DNA from: Burkholderia plantarii
GTDB lineage: Bacteria > Pseudomonadota > Gammaproteobacteria > Burkholderiales > Burkholderiaceae
NCBI RefSeq assembly: GCF_001411805.1
Contig: NZ_CP007213.1
Span: forward strand, 2,108,001 to 2,172,000
Direction: 5' to 3'
Length of the DNA: 64,000 bases
The position numbers and the translations under genes were made by a program. Within the stretch, counting starts at the first letter, position 1. Each line of letters opens with the position of its first letter. Of this stretch, positions 1 to 9,255 are shown one piece after another. A model generated the notes under the pieces. That model was not told where the DNA came from, did no database searches, and was given only the letters and a program-made list of their open reading frames with translations.

Positions 1-1
1 C

Positions 2-1594
2 GATTTCGACGCGCATCCCGAAGCCGGCTACGACCTCGCCGTCGCGGTCAACGTGCTGCACGACGCGCGCGACGCGGTGGCGTCGCTGCGGCGGATCGGC
101 CGCTTGCTCAAGCCGGATGGCCGGCTGCTGATGATCGAGGCGACCGAGCGCAGCAGCATGCTGCAGCTGGCCAGCATCGGCTTCATCGAAGGCCTGAACG
201 GCTACGACGACCAGCGCACCGTCGACGACAAGCCGATGCTCGACCTGCCGATGTGGCGCGACGCGCTCGCGCGGGCCGGCTTCTCGGTGGAGCTCGTCTG
301 GCCCGATGCCGAGCGCAGCCCGTTGCGCCAGCATCTCGTGCTGGCCCGCGCCGAGCATGGCGGGCGGCTCGATCTGCCGACGCTCGCCGGAGAACTGCGC
401 GCCCGCTTCGGCAATGCGCTGCCGCCCGTGCGGATGCGGCAGTGCGAGCACATCGATCGCTACGCGCCGCTGCGAACCGGCCCCGCCGCCGGCCCGGACC
501 CGCGCGACGAAGGCGGCGATCCCCTCATGGCCGCCCCCGGCCGTGCGGCCCCTCCCCCGGCGCAGCAGGCCGCGCTCGAACGCGAGGTCGGCGCACTCTG
601 GCGCACGCTGCTCGATCGCGACGTCAGCGGCGACAGCGACTTCTTCCAATGCGGCGGCGACAGCCTGATCGCCACGCGCATGGTCGCGCAATTGAGCCGC
701 AGCGGCGTGCGCGGAGCGAATCTGCAGGCGTTGTTCGCCGCTCGCACGCTCGCCGCGTTCTGCGCCACGCTCGCGGCCCCGGCGGCGGCCGATGCAGCGA
801 ATCCGGCCGATTGCATCGTGCCGCTCGCGGCGGGCGAGGCGGCCGACGAGGTGTTCGTGTTCCACGCTTCCGACGGCGAGCTTGCCGCCTATCTGCCGCT
901 CGCGCGGCAGCTGGGATGCCGCGTCCACGGCCTGCGCGCCACCGACGCGCCGTTGCCGGACAGCCTCGACGCGCTGGCGACGCATTATGCGCAGGCGATC
1001 CGCGCAACGCGCAAGCAAGGTCTCTGCACTCTGGTCGGCTGGTCGTTCGGCGCGTTCACCGCGGCCGCGGCCGCGCGCGTGCTGCACGAAGCGGGCGACA
1101 CGGTGGAACTGGTGCTGCTCGACCCCGTATGCCGCGATGATTTCCGTCACGGCGACCGCGCATCGCTGCTGCGGCTGCTCGATCAAGGCCGGGGCGGACT
1201 GACGCTACCCGAGTCGTTCGGCGAACTCGACACCGATGCCCAGCTTGCCTGCTTCACCCAGGCCGCGCGCGAGGCGGGGCTGCTGCCCGCGGCGGCCGGC
1301 ACCGACGATGCCCGCCGCTGGCTGCAACGCGCGGGCGAGCTGCTCGCGCTGCTGACGCGCCATCACGCGCCAGTGCCGCTGCCGATTCGCTGCCTGTGGC
1401 TCACCGCCGAACGCCGCCCGGCGCACTGGCAGCCCGGCGAAGCCGACTGGCACGACTGGCAGGCCCGTGCCGAGCGCCACACGCTCGACGCCGACCATTG
1501 GTCGCTCGTCCTCGACGAAACCAGCGCAGTAAAGGTCGCCACGCTGATCCGGCAGTGGCGGCAGCAAGCTCACAGCTCCTCGGAGGCTTCCTGA
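2..1594 (+). CDS. pchF: Pyochelin synthetase PchF, C-terminal part (methyltransferase end, PCP, thioesterase)
   Basis: This is the 3' end of a nonribosomal peptide synthetase gene that is open at the left edge of the window. About 150 codons match the end of a SAM-dependent methyltransferase domain. A carrier domain follows, with the phosphopantetheine serine in FFQCGGDSL (codon 662-664). A thioesterase domain comes last, with nucleophile motif GWSFG (Ser codon 1043-1045) and a late DADHWS histidine. MT-PCP-TE is the known end of PchF, which loads, cyclises and N-methylates the second cysteine of pyochelin and releases the product. The next gene is a thiazolinyl imine reductase whose ATG overlaps this TGA, which supports PchF over another synthetase. 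The 5' end and the cyclisation and adenylation domains lie outside the window. Confidence 0.88.
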   Translation, partial: DFDAHPEAGYDLAVAVNVLHDARDAVASLRRIGRLLKPDGRLLMIEATERSSMLQLASIGFIEGLNGYDDQRTVDDKPMLDLPMWRDALARAGFSVELVWPDAERSPLRQHLVLARAEHGGRLDLPTLAGELRARFGNALPPVRMRQCEHIDRYAPLRTGPAAGPDPRDEGGDPLMAAPGRAAPPPAQQAALEREVGALWRTLLDRDVSGDSDFFQCGGDSLIATRMVAQLSRSGVRGANLQALFAARTLAAFCATLAAPAAADAANPADCIVPLAAGEAADEVFVFHASDGELAAYLPLARQLGCRVHGLRATDAPLPDSLDALATHYAQAIRATRKQGLCTLVGWSFGAFTAAAAARVLHEAGDTVELVLLDPVCRDDFRHGDRASLLRLLDQGRGGLTLPESFGELDTDAQLACFTQAAREAGLLPAAAGTDDARRWLQRAGELLALLTRHHAPVPLPIRCLWLTAERRPAHWQPGEADWHDWQARAERHTLDADHWSLVLDETSAVKVATLIRQWRQQAHSSSEAS

Positions 1595-2730
1595 TGACAC
1601 CCAACGCGAGATTCGGCGCCGCGCGCAACCGGCGCGTGCTGGTGGTCGGCGCCAAGTTCGGCGAAATCTATCTGAACGCCTTCCTCGAGGCGCGACCGGG
1701 CTTCGAGCTCGCGGGCCTGCTCGCCAACGGCAGCCCGCGCGCGCGGCAGCTCGCCCAGGCCTACGGCATCGCGCTCTACACCTCGCTCGACGAGGTGCCG
1801 CCCGACATCGACATCGCCTGCGTGGTGGTGCGCTCGGCGGTGGTGGGCGGGATGGGTACCGTGCTGGCCCAGGCGATGCTCGAACGCGGCGCCCATGTCG
1901 TGCAGGAGCACCCGCTGCACCCCGACGACATCGTGCGGCTGCAGCGCTTGGCCAGCGAGGTGGGCCGGATCTATTGGGTCAACGGCTTCTACGCACACAC
2001 CGCGGCCGGCCGCTGCTGGATCGAGCAGGCCCGTCGCGTGGCGCTGGCGCTCGGCAACGCGCCGGCCCGTTTCGCCCACCTCGCGACGAGTCGGCAATTG
2101 CTCTACTCGTCGCTCGATCTGCTGCTGCAGGCATGCGGCACAACCAACGCCATCGTCGAGCCGATCCCCGACGACAACCCCGATTTTCAACTGCTGAGCG
2201 TCGGCCTGCCCGGCTGCCGGGCGCTGCTGCGCCTGCAGACCTGGCTCGATCCCGACGACCCGGACCTGCACAGCCTGGTGATGCACCAGCTCACGCTCGG
2301 CTGGCCGTCCGGCTATCTGTCGCTCGACGCCAGCTACGGCCCGGTCGTCTGGACCTCCTCGCCCTACGATCCGCGCCATCGCGACAACCACCACAGCCTG
2401 TATCGGGCCGGCAGCGCGGAGCGTCCCTATCTCGGCTGGCCACCGGCGGCGGTGCTGCATGCGGCGCCGGCGCGCTGGGGCGACGCGTTCGAAATCGATG
2501 CGCCAGCGGGCGTGGCGAGGGTCCTGCACCTGCTCGCGCGTCATCTCGACGGCGCGGCCGTGCCCGCGGCGTTCGATGCCACGTACCAGCTCGCGCTGGC
2601 ACGCCTCTGGCAACGCGCGCTGCAATGCGCCGGACCGGCACGCGAACGCCAGGTCGCGGCACCGCCCGCGCTCGACCCGCGCACGCTCGCGGCCCCGTCG
2701 TCGTCGCCGGACACGGTGAATGCGACATGA
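1594..2730 (+). CDS. pchG: Thiazolinyl imine reductase PchG
   Basis: PchG is the NADPH-dependent reductase that converts the thiazoline ring to thiazolidine while the intermediate is bound to the synthetase. The N-terminus has the VVGAKFGEIYLNAF nucleotide-binding segment typical of the Irp3/YbtU/PchG family, followed by the conserved VQEHPLHPDD and VNGFYAHT segments. The 378-aa length is slightly above the usual roughly 350-370 aa; the extra residues form an Ala/Pro/Ser-rich tail. The start is chosen because ATG at 1594 forms an ATGA overlap with the pchF stop and CGGAGG lies 7 bases upstream (1581-1586). The stop overlaps the ATG of pchC. Expression is presumably iron-controlled with the rest of the operon, but its promoter is outside the window. 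Confidence 0.9.
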   Translation: MTPNARFGAARNRRVLVVGAKFGEIYLNAFLEARPGFELAGLLANGSPRARQLAQAYGIALYTSLDEVPPDIDIACVVVRSAVVGGMGTVLAQAMLERGAHVVQEHPLHPDDIVRLQRLASEVGRIYWVNGFYAHTAAGRCWIEQARRVALALGNAPARFAHLATSRQLLYSSLDLLLQACGTTNAIVEPIPDDNPDFQLLSVGLPGCRALLRLQTWLDPDDPDLHSLVMHQLTLGWPSGYLSLDASYGPVVWTSSPYDPRHRDNHHSLYRAGSAERPYLGWPPAAVLHAAPARWGDAFEIDAPAGVARVLHLLARHLDGAAVPAAFDATYQLALARLWQRALQCAGPARERQVAAPPALDPRTLAAPSSSPDTVNAT

Positions 2731-3491
2731 CGCACGCTCCGATGCTGCGGCCCTGGCTCACATCACCCGAGCCCGCTGCCTGGCTCCTCGTGATGTGTCC
2801 GTTCGCGGGCGGCGGCAGCGGCGCATTCCGAAGCTGGCGCACGATCGACGACGTCGGCCTCGATGCCTCGCTCGCGATCTATCCCGGCCGGGACCACCGG
2901 ATGGGCGAGCCGGGCGCCGCTGATATCAATACACTCGCCAGCCAGCTCGCCGACGAACTCGCGGCGGCGCCACGGCCCGGCAAGCTCGCGCTGGCCGGCC
3001 ACAGCTTGGGCGCGCAGGTCGCGTTCGAGGCTTGCCTGCTTCTCGAACGGCGCGGCGCGGCACCCGATGCGCTGGTGCTGTCGGGCTGCCACGCGCCGCA
3101 TCTGCAGGGGCGCCGACTGCTCAGTCAGCGCAGCGACCGAGCCTTCGTCGAGCAACTGGCCGAGATTGGCGGCACCGACACCAGGTTGCTGTCGGACCCG
3201 GCGCTGCTGTCGATTTTCCTGCCGATGCTGCGCGACGACTTCCGGATCACCGAAGCCTACCGGCGCCTGGCCCCTCCCGCCGTGCCGCCCGTCGCGACGC
3301 GCTCGCTGCTCGTGTGGGGCAGCCGCGATACCGAGGCGTCGTGCGAGGAGGTAGCCGCCTGGCGCGAATGGCTGCGTCATGCAGACGAGCCGATCGCGAT
3401 TTCCGGTGACCATTTCTACGTGACCCGTCGGCCGCGTGCGTTTCTACGCCAGATCACGCGCTGGCTCGAGTCGCTTTCCGCCGGCGGATGA
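2727..3491 (+). CDS. pchC: Type II thioesterase PchC
   Basis: This is a 254-aa alpha/beta-hydrolase of the external (type II) thioesterase family. Such enzymes remove wrong acyl groups from stalled NRPS carrier domains. It has the family's N-terminal CPFAGGG segment, nucleophile motif GHSLG, the RDDF-rich middle and a late catalytic histidine in GDHFYV. ATG at 2727 overlaps the pchG stop by four bases, so translation is probably coupled. Position directly after pchF-pchG identifies it as the pyochelin editing thioesterase. The gene appears complete and is the last in this operon within the window. Confidence 0.87.
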   Translation: MTHAPMLRPWLTSPEPAAWLLVMCPFAGGGSGAFRSWRTIDDVGLDASLAIYPGRDHRMGEPGAADINTLASQLADELAAAPRPGKLALAGHSLGAQVAFEACLLLERRGAAPDALVLSGCHAPHLQGRRLLSQRSDRAFVEQLAEIGGTDTRLLSDPALLSIFLPMLRDDFRITEAYRRLAPPAVPPVATRSLLVWGSRDTEASCEEVAAWREWLRHADEPIAISGDHFYVTRRPRAFLRQITRWLESLSAGG

Positions 3492-4240
3492 CCTGCCGAC
3501 CCGCAGGTGTCCCACCCGGGCGATCGGGATCGGCCGCCGCGTTGCGCGGCAAGGTTGTCCGGGCGCGGATGTCCCCCCTTCGAACGAGCCTTCGCCGATG
3601 CCTCGTCTCACCCGTGCAATGGCCGTTGACCGTCGCGGCCAGGGTCAAGATATTTGGTTCTTCGCGGGAAACCGTGGAGGCTTGAACGCGATTGCGTGGC
3701 CTGACGCCTGGCTTTAAGCCGTTCAGGACGATTCACTCGTTCGCAAGGCACGTCAGGCACCGCGCTGCCGGACCGGCTGCCGGCTGGCGCGGCTGGCGCG
3801 GCCGGAATGCCCGGCGGACCGCCGATGCCGGCGAGCGCCTCGAACGACGGCACTGCGAAGTCCTCGACATCCGCCGGCGAGCTGGCATGCGGTGGCCGCG
3901 TCGCCTTCAGCCGTCCGTAGCCGACCGGGAACGCGTTGGCAAGCCAGGTCGACGCCGTGGCATGCCGCTTCAAAATCGCCGCGTGACGGCGCGATACCAA
4001 TCCCGCACCCGCAGCCATCGGCCGTTCCGCCGAGGCGTCGCCGTCGCCACCACGGCGACCAACCAGTCGATTATCGAGCGGGATCCGTATCCGTTCGCTA
4101 CCGTGGCCATCGACCAGGCCGATTCCCGACACGGCCCGATCGGCCCGGCATCTCAAGCGCACCACGTCACGCGGCGCAGCGGCCCCCTGAGCGTATTCCC
4201 GGGCGAGTAGGTGTTTTCACCGAACGCCATTTGCTTGTGT
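3492..4240. other. Gene-poor stretch after the pyochelin operon
   Basis: About 750 bases hold no gene I can support. Reading frames of 170-185 codons are open on both strands (3692-4210 + and 3608-4165 -). Their translations are Arg/Ala/Gly-rich, lack known motifs and overlap each other on opposite strands, as expected by chance in very GC-rich DNA. The minus frame contains a few segments that look less random (for example LANAFPVGYGRLKAT), so a decayed gene cannot be excluded. No T-tracted terminator was seen after pchC. Confidence 0.5.
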
Positions 4241-4257
4241 TATCAGTCTCCCTGATA
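4241..4257. promoter_or_regulatory. Palindromic operator TATCAG-N5-CTGATA before the MFS/porin/esterase arm
   Basis: The sequence TATCAGTCTCCCTGATA is a perfect 6-5-6 inverted repeat. The same palindrome with the same 5-base spacer lies at 9573-9589, before ech. Both copies sit in locally AT-rich DNA upstream of genes of one pathway, and a MarR-family regulator is encoded between the two arms. I infer that this is the regulator's binding site. It lies about 170 bases before the likely GTG start of the MFS gene. Confidence 0.7.
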
Positions 4258-4428
4258 TTAAATCGAGCCACTGTGAATCCCGGCGTGCTCATCCGGCCAC
4301 CGCGTGTTCGCAGCGCCTCGCGGCGCGCGCGCCGTGCATGAGCCACGAGAACGCGCCGCATCGACAGGCGAGGCAAGCCCGCTTTGTTCCGGCTGTTCGA
4401 ACCGTCACACAATAATCAGGATTGCTAC

Positions 4429-5676
4429 GTGAAAAGAGTTGACTCATCCACCTCGTTCGGCAACAGGAACGGTGGCGCGACGACCGTTCGCGCAAGTGCC
4501 GCCGTGACCCTGGGCCTGTGTTTCGCCGTCGCGCTGCTCGAAGGGCTCGATCTGCAATCGGTCGGCGTCGCGGCACCCCGCATGGCGCGTGAGTTCGGCC
4601 TGTCGGTCGCGCAAATGGGCGTGGTCTTCAGCGCCGGCACGTTCGGCCTGCTGCCGGGCGCGATGCTCGGCGGCCGGCTGGCCGACCGGATCGGCCGCAA
4701 GCGCGTGCTGGTGATTTCCGTATGCCTGTTCGGCGTGCTTTCGATCCTGACCGCGTTCGTCCGCGACCTCCACATGCTGGCAATCGTGCGGATAGTGACC
4801 GGGATCGGCCTGGGCGGCGCCCTGCCGAACCTCATCGCCCTGTCCTCGGAGGCGGTCGAGCCGCGCTCGCGCGGCACGGCCGTCAGCGTGATGTATTGCG
4901 GCATTCCGTTCGGCGGGCTGATCGCGTCGGTGATCGGCATGCTGAGCGTGGGCGACACCGAATGGCGCCATATCTTCTACGTGGGCGGCGCGGGCCCCCT
5001 CGTGCTGGTGCCGCTGTTGCTCGCGTTCCTCGGCAATTCGAGGGCCTTCGCGAAGGCGTCCGATTACGGCCGCGCGAAACCGGCGCCGGTCGGCCGGATT
5101 CTGTTTGGCGAAGCGCGCGCGCCGTCCACCGTGCAGATCTGGGTCAGCTTCTTCTGCACGCTGATCGTCCTCTACTTCCTGCTCAACTGGCTGCCGTCGC
5201 TGATGGCGGCGAGCGGCCTGTCGCGCGTGCAGGTGGGCTACGTGCAGATCTTCTTCAACATCGGCGGCGGGCTCGGCGCGCTGTTCATCGGCACGTTGAT
5301 GGATCGCTTGCGCCCCACGCTGATCGTCTCGGGCATGTATGCCGGCATCATCGCGTCGCTCGCGGCGCTGGCAATGGCGCCCGGCTTCGGCGCGTTCGTC
5401 GCGGCGGCCTTTTTTGCCGGAATGTTCGTGATCGGCGGCCAATCGGTGCTCTACGCGCTGTCGGCGGAGTTCTATCCGACGGCGATGCGCGGCACCGGCG
5501 TCGGCGCGGCGGTGGCGATCGGGCGGCTCGGCTCGGTGGTCGGGCCGCTCGCGGCCGGCCAGTTGCTGGCGATGGGCCGCAGTTCGTCGACGGTGATCGG
5601 CGCGACCATCCCCGTCACGCTGATCGCCGCCGCCGCCGCGCTGATGCTCGTGCGCCGCCCGCGCGCCGCGGACTGA
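4429..5676 (+). CDS. MFS aromatic acid transporter (AAHS family), likely hydroxycinnamate uptake
   Basis: This major facilitator protein of about 415 aa has 12 predicted membrane segments. The signature GGRLADRIGRKRVL lies in the loop between segments 2 and 3, and there is a matching second-half segment around GTLMDRLRPTL. GLDLQSVGVAAPRMAREFGLS at the N-terminus resembles the aromatic acid:H+ symporters (MhpT/PcaK type). The likely start is GTG at 4429, with CAGG 8 bases upstream; an upstream in-frame ATG at 4384 would add a hydrophilic leader unlike the family. It is followed by a porin and a tannase-family esterase on the same strand and preceded by the TATCAG-N5-CTGATA operator. Inferred substrate: ferulate, coumarate or a related ester. 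Confidence 0.8.
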   Translation: MKRVDSSTSFGNRNGGATTVRASAAVTLGLCFAVALLEGLDLQSVGVAAPRMAREFGLSVAQMGVVFSAGTFGLLPGAMLGGRLADRIGRKRVLVISVCLFGVLSILTAFVRDLHMLAIVRIVTGIGLGGALPNLIALSSEAVEPRSRGTAVSVMYCGIPFGGLIASVIGMLSVGDTEWRHIFYVGGAGPLVLVPLLLAFLGNSRAFAKASDYGRAKPAPVGRILFGEARAPSTVQIWVSFFCTLIVLYFLLNWLPSLMAASGLSRVQVGYVQIFFNIGGGLGALFIGTLMDRLRPTLIVSGMYAGIIASLAALAMAPGFGAFVAAAFFAGMFVIGGQSVLYALSAEFYPTAMRGTGVGAAVAIGRLGSVVGPLAAGQLLAMGRSSSTVIGATIPVTLIAAAAALMLVRRPRAAD

Positions 5677-5776
5677 ACGTGAACGCGCGCTCGGGCGCGC
5701 CGCCGACACGAGACACCCATAACAACGAACGACATTGCGAGTCAGGCAAGTCATCAACGGTCTGGAGACACCACCC

Positions 5777-6919
5777 ATGCAAGCATCCGCCAACCTGGTA
5801 CTTTGCGGCGCCTTGTGCGCGATCAGCGGCGCGGCCGCGGCGCAATCGAGCGTCACGCTGTACGGCATCATCGATACCGGGATCGAATACGTATCGCACG
5901 CGAACGCGGCGGGCAAGGGCCTGTTGCGAATGCCGGGCGTCACGGGAGAACTGCCGTCGCGCTGGGGCCTGCGCGGCAACGAGGATCTCGGCGGAGGCTA
6001 CAGCGCGGTGTTCACGCTGGAAAGCGGCTTCAACGTGCGTGCCGGTGATTCGGGCCAGGGCGGCCGGCTGTTCGGACGGCAGGCATTCGTCGGCATCAAG
6101 AGCCCGTATGGCACGCTGACCTTCGGCCGCCAGTACACGATGACCTATCTCGCCCTGATGGGGGCGGACCTGATCGGTCCGGACATCTACGGGCTCGGCT
6201 CACTCGATGCCTACGTGCCGAACGCGCGCGCCGACAGCTCGGTGACTTACCTCGGCAGCTACGCAGGCGTCACGCTCGGGGCGAACTATTCGTTCGGCCG
6301 CGACTCGACCGGCACCGGCAACTCTCCCGGGCAAGGCACCTGCACGGGATCGGTGGCGGGACGCCCGACGGAGTGCCGCGAGTGGTCGCTGATGCTGAAG
6401 TACGACACGCCGCTGTTCGGCGTCGCGGCCTCGTATGAGGAACAGCGCGGCGGCAGCAGCGCGGCGGCGAATTTCTTCGACGGCATCGCGCCGACGCCGC
6501 TGGTCGATGCCGCCGACAAGGACGTCCGCACGCACGTGAGCGCCTACGCGAACCTCGGCAGCAAGACGAAATTCAGCCTCGGCTGGCTGAACCGGCGCGT
6601 CGAGCCGATCTCGGCCTCGCTCGCCGGGGTGCGCACCAACCTGTTCTTCGTCGCGGCGTCGTACTTCGTCACGCCCGCTTTCATCGTCGACGGCGAGGTC
6701 TATCACATCGACAACCCGCAGCACGACACGCGCGCGACGATGGGCACGCTGCGCGGCACCTATCTGCTGTCGAAGCGCACGGCCGTCTATGCCCAGGCCT
6801 CCTATCTCGGCAACAGTGCGAAGGCCCGCTATTCCGTCAGCGGCGGCGGCGGCGGCACGACGCCCGCGGCCGGCGTGGGCCAGACCGGCGTGATGCTCGG
6901 CATGCGCCACACGTTCTAG
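5777..6919 (+). CDS. Outer-membrane porin, OmpC/Gram-negative porin family
   Basis: This porin of about 380 aa has a clear signal peptide ending in AAAAQ, followed at once by the SSVTLYGIIDTG start typical of Burkholderiales general porins. LGGGYSAVFTLESGF, FGRQAFVGI and TLTFGRQYT follow, and the C-terminal residue is phenylalanine (MRHTF), as needed for outer-membrane assembly. ATG at 5777 is preferred because GGAG lies about 9 bases upstream and the signal peptide begins there. The gene lies 100 bases after the MFS gene and 18 before the esterase, so it is probably co-transcribed. It may admit hydroxycinnamate esters, but the sequence does not prove specificity. Confidence 0.88.
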   Translation: MQASANLVLCGALCAISGAAAAQSSVTLYGIIDTGIEYVSHANAAGKGLLRMPGVTGELPSRWGLRGNEDLGGGYSAVFTLESGFNVRAGDSGQGGRLFGRQAFVGIKSPYGTLTFGRQYTMTYLALMGADLIGPDIYGLGSLDAYVPNARADSSVTYLGSYAGVTLGANYSFGRDSTGTGNSPGQGTCTGSVAGRPTECREWSLMLKYDTPLFGVAASYEEQRGGSSAAANFFDGIAPTPLVDAADKDVRTHVSAYANLGSKTKFSLGWLNRRVEPISASLAGVRTNLFFVAASYFVTPAFIVDGEVYHIDNPQHDTRATMGTLRGTYLLSKRTAVYAQASYLGNSAKARYSVSGGGGGTTPAAGVGQTGVMLGMRHTF

Positions 6920-6937
6920 ACACTCCGGAGTTCCCCC

Positions 6938-8671
6938 ATGAACCACACATCGATCGCCGCCGCGGTGGCGGCCCTGCTCACGCTCACGCTCGCGGCCTGC
7001 GGCGGCAGCGACGGCGCCCCGGATGCTTCCGCCGGCACCGGCACGCTGCCGCAACTGAGCGCCGCCACGCCCGGCACGCTCGCCGGCAATTGCGCGGCGC
7101 TGGGCGCGAGGCTCACGTTCGCCAATACGGTATTCAGTTCCGTGACCGACGTGGCCGCGGGCACCCTGACGGTGGCGGGCAAGCCGATCGCCGAGCACTG
7201 CCTGATCCAGGGCAGCATGAACCAGCGGGTCAGCAGCGTGGACGGCAAGACCTACGCGATCGGCTTCGAGATGCGTCTGCCGCTCGCCTGGAACGGGCGC
7301 TTCTTCTACCAGGCCAACGGCGGGCTCGACGGCAGCGTGGTCACGGCCACCGGCGAAATCGGCGGCGGCGGTCCGACCAACGACGCGCTCAACATGGGCT
7401 TCGCCGTGATCAGCTCGGACTCGGGGCACAGCGCCTCGCAAAATCCGCTGTTCGGGCTCGATCCGCAGGCGCGCCTCGACTACGGCTACACGGCCGTCGA
7501 CACGCTCACGCCGATGGCCAAGCAGGTGATCAAGCTCGCCTACGGCAAGGCGCCGGACCGCAGCTATTTCGACGGCTGCTCGAACGGCGGGCGCCATGCC
7601 ATGGTCACGGCCGCGCGCTCGTCGGGCGAATATGACGGCATCATCGCCGGCGATCCGGGCTTTCATCTGCCGAAGGCGGCGATCGGTGAAATGTGGAGCG
7701 CGCAGCAACTGGCGAAAGTGGCCACGGCGACCACTGCGAACGGCCTGCCCGACATCACCACCGGCTTCACCGCGGCCGAGCGCCAGATGGTGGCGTCGGC
7801 AATCCTCGCGAAGTGCGACGCGCTCGATGGCGTCGCCGACGGGCTGATCCAGGACATCAAGGCATGTCAGGCGAATTTCAGTCTCGCGAACGACGTGCCC
7901 ACCTGCGCGGGGAACGTGCGTGACGGCACCTGCCTGAGCGGCGCGCAGAAGGACGCGATCGGCAACGTGTTTTCCGGCGCGCGCGACAGCGCGGGCAACG
8001 CGCTCTATGCGAGCTTTCCGTACGATGCGGGGCTCGGCGCCGGCTGGTCGGCATGGAAGCAGGGCAACTCGATCACGCTCGACCCGGCGGCCGCGGCCTT
8101 CGTGTTCTCGACGCCGCCACAAGGCGCGTCGGAGCTGAGCCGGCTGTCGTCATACGCGCTGAACTTCAGCATGGACAGCGACGCGCCGAAGATCTTCGCG
8201 ACGAGCGGCGTCTACACCGAATCCGCGTGGTCGTTCATGACGCCGCCGGACGAAACCAACCTGAGCGCCTTCAAGCGGCGCGGCGCGAAGCTGATGGTGT
8301 ATCACGGCACGAGCGACCCGGTGTTTTCGTCCAACGACACGACCGACTGGTATCAGCGGCTTGCCGGCGCGAACGGCGGCGACGCGACGAATTTCGCGCG
8401 GCTCTACACGATTGCCGGCATGAATCATTGCAGCGGCGGACCGAGCACCGACCAGTTCGACATGCTGACGCCGTTGATCGCCTGGGTCGAACAGGGCAAG
8501 GCACCGGACAGCGTGACGGCCACCGCGCGCGATGCGAGCAATGTCACGCCGAATCCGGACGTGCCGGCGAGCTGGGGCCAGGGGCGCACGCGGCCATTGT
8601 GCGCCTACCCGAAGGTAGCGCGCTATACGGGCGGCGACGTGAACCGCGCGAGCAGCTTCGCATGCCGTTGA
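6938..8671 (+). CDS. Tannase/feruloyl esterase family lipoprotein
   Basis: This 577-aa protein has a lipoprotein signal (LTLTLAACGG). The tannase-fold catalytic residues are visible: nucleophile Ser in GCSNGG, Asp in YHGTSDPVF and His in GMNHCSGG. The cysteines beside Ser and His form the CS-D-HC pattern known for this family, in which a disulfide brings Ser and His together. Members cleave phenolic esters such as feruloyl, chlorogenate or gallate esters. Located 18 bases behind a porin and in one locus with the feruloyl-CoA pathway, it probably releases ferulate or coumarate outside the cytoplasm for uptake by the MFS protein. A very strong hairpin follows directly. Confidence 0.85.
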   Translation: MNHTSIAAAVAALLTLTLAACGGSDGAPDASAGTGTLPQLSAATPGTLAGNCAALGARLTFANTVFSSVTDVAAGTLTVAGKPIAEHCLIQGSMNQRVSSVDGKTYAIGFEMRLPLAWNGRFFYQANGGLDGSVVTATGEIGGGGPTNDALNMGFAVISSDSGHSASQNPLFGLDPQARLDYGYTAVDTLTPMAKQVIKLAYGKAPDRSYFDGCSNGGRHAMVTAARSSGEYDGIIAGDPGFHLPKAAIGEMWSAQQLAKVATATTANGLPDITTGFTAAERQMVASAILAKCDALDGVADGLIQDIKACQANFSLANDVPTCAGNVRDGTCLSGAQKDAIGNVFSGARDSAGNALYASFPYDAGLGAGWSAWKQGNSITLDPAAAAFVFSTPPQGASELSRLSSYALNFSMDSDAPKIFATSGVYTESAWSFMTPPDETNLSAFKRRGAKLMVYHGTSDPVFSSNDTTDWYQRLAGANGGDATNFARLYTIAGMNHCSGGPSTDQFDMLTPLIAWVEQGKAPDSVTATARDASNVTPNPDVPASWGQGRTRPLCAYPKVARYTGGDVNRASSFACR

Positions 8672-8678
8672 GCGGCAT

Positions 8679-8725
8679 GCCGCGGGCCTTCGCGCCGCGA
8701 CGGTAGCGGCGCGAAGGCCCGCGGC
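8679..8725. terminator. 20-bp perfect hairpin between convergent esterase and MarR genes
   Basis: The arms 8679-8698 and 8706-8725 are exact reverse complements with a 7-base loop. The hairpin starts 7 bases after the esterase stop and ends 2 bases before the MarR stop on the other strand. No T-tract follows on either side, so it may act as a bidirectional terminator or an RNA 3'-end stabiliser. Confidence 0.7.
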
Positions 8726-8727
8726 GC

Positions 8728-9255
8728 TCAACGCTCCCTGAGATTCTTCACGCAGCCGTGCAGCAGCGCGCGCAGCACCGGCTCGTCGGTGCTCATGTCG
8801 CCCAGCATCGACCGTTCGATCTCGTCGACGCTTTCATTGCAGCGCTTCAAAAGCGCCTTGCCCGCGGGCGTCAGAAGCAGCAGCACGATCCGGCGATTGG
8901 CCGGATCCGGCTCCCGCGTGACCCATCCGTTCGATTCCATCGTCTTGACCACTTCGTTGGCCGACTGCGGCGTGATGAACGAGCGCTCGGCCAACTGCGC
9001 GTTCGACGAACGCCCGCGGCCGTTCAGGACCGACAACGCGGTGAACTGGGGCAGCGTGAGGCCGTGGATGGCGAGCGCCTCGGTGAGGCGCCGCGACACG
9101 ATCCGGTCGAGCTGCCCGATCAGGTAGGTGAGCCGCATCGGCGCATGGACGGCGGGCGCGGCGCCGTTCGGCGCCACGATCCCGGATGCGGTGGAAGCGG
9201 CAGGCGCGGCGGCGGAGGCTGTCTTTTTCGTGGATGCCCGGGGCTTCGTGGTCAT
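8728..9255 (-). CDS. MarR-family transcriptional regulator of the hydroxycinnamate genes
   Basis: This winged-helix MarR regulator of about 175 aa has a long Ala/Thr/Lys-rich N-terminal tail before RLTYLIGQLDRIVSRRL. LTLPQFTALSVL, QLAERSFITPQSANEVVKTME as recognition helix and the wing REPDPANRRIVLLLLTPAG follow. The likely start is ATG at 9255; an in-frame ATG at 9291 adds 12 residues. It lies between the transporter/esterase arm and ech-vdh-fcs and is divergent from ech. MarR proteins of this pathway in other proteobacteria (FerR/FerC/CouR type) repress until feruloyl- or coumaroyl-CoA binds. The two TATCAG-N5-CTGATA palindromes are the expected targets. That link is inference from position and symmetry. 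Confidence 0.85.
   Translation of the reverse strand: MTTKPRASTKKTASAAAPAASTASGIVAPNGAAPAVHAPMRLTYLIGQLDRIVSRRLTEALAIHGLTLPQFTALSVLNGRGRSSNAQLAERSFITPQSANEVVKTMESNGWVTREPDPANRRIVLLLLTPAGKALLKRCNESVDEIERSMLGDMSTDEPVLRALLHGCVKNLRER

Noticed and set aside
3608..4210. Open frames of 170-185 codons on both strands after pchC
   Set aside because: They overlap each other on opposite strands, have low-complexity Arg/Ala/Gly composition and no motif; typical chance frames in very GC-rich DNA.
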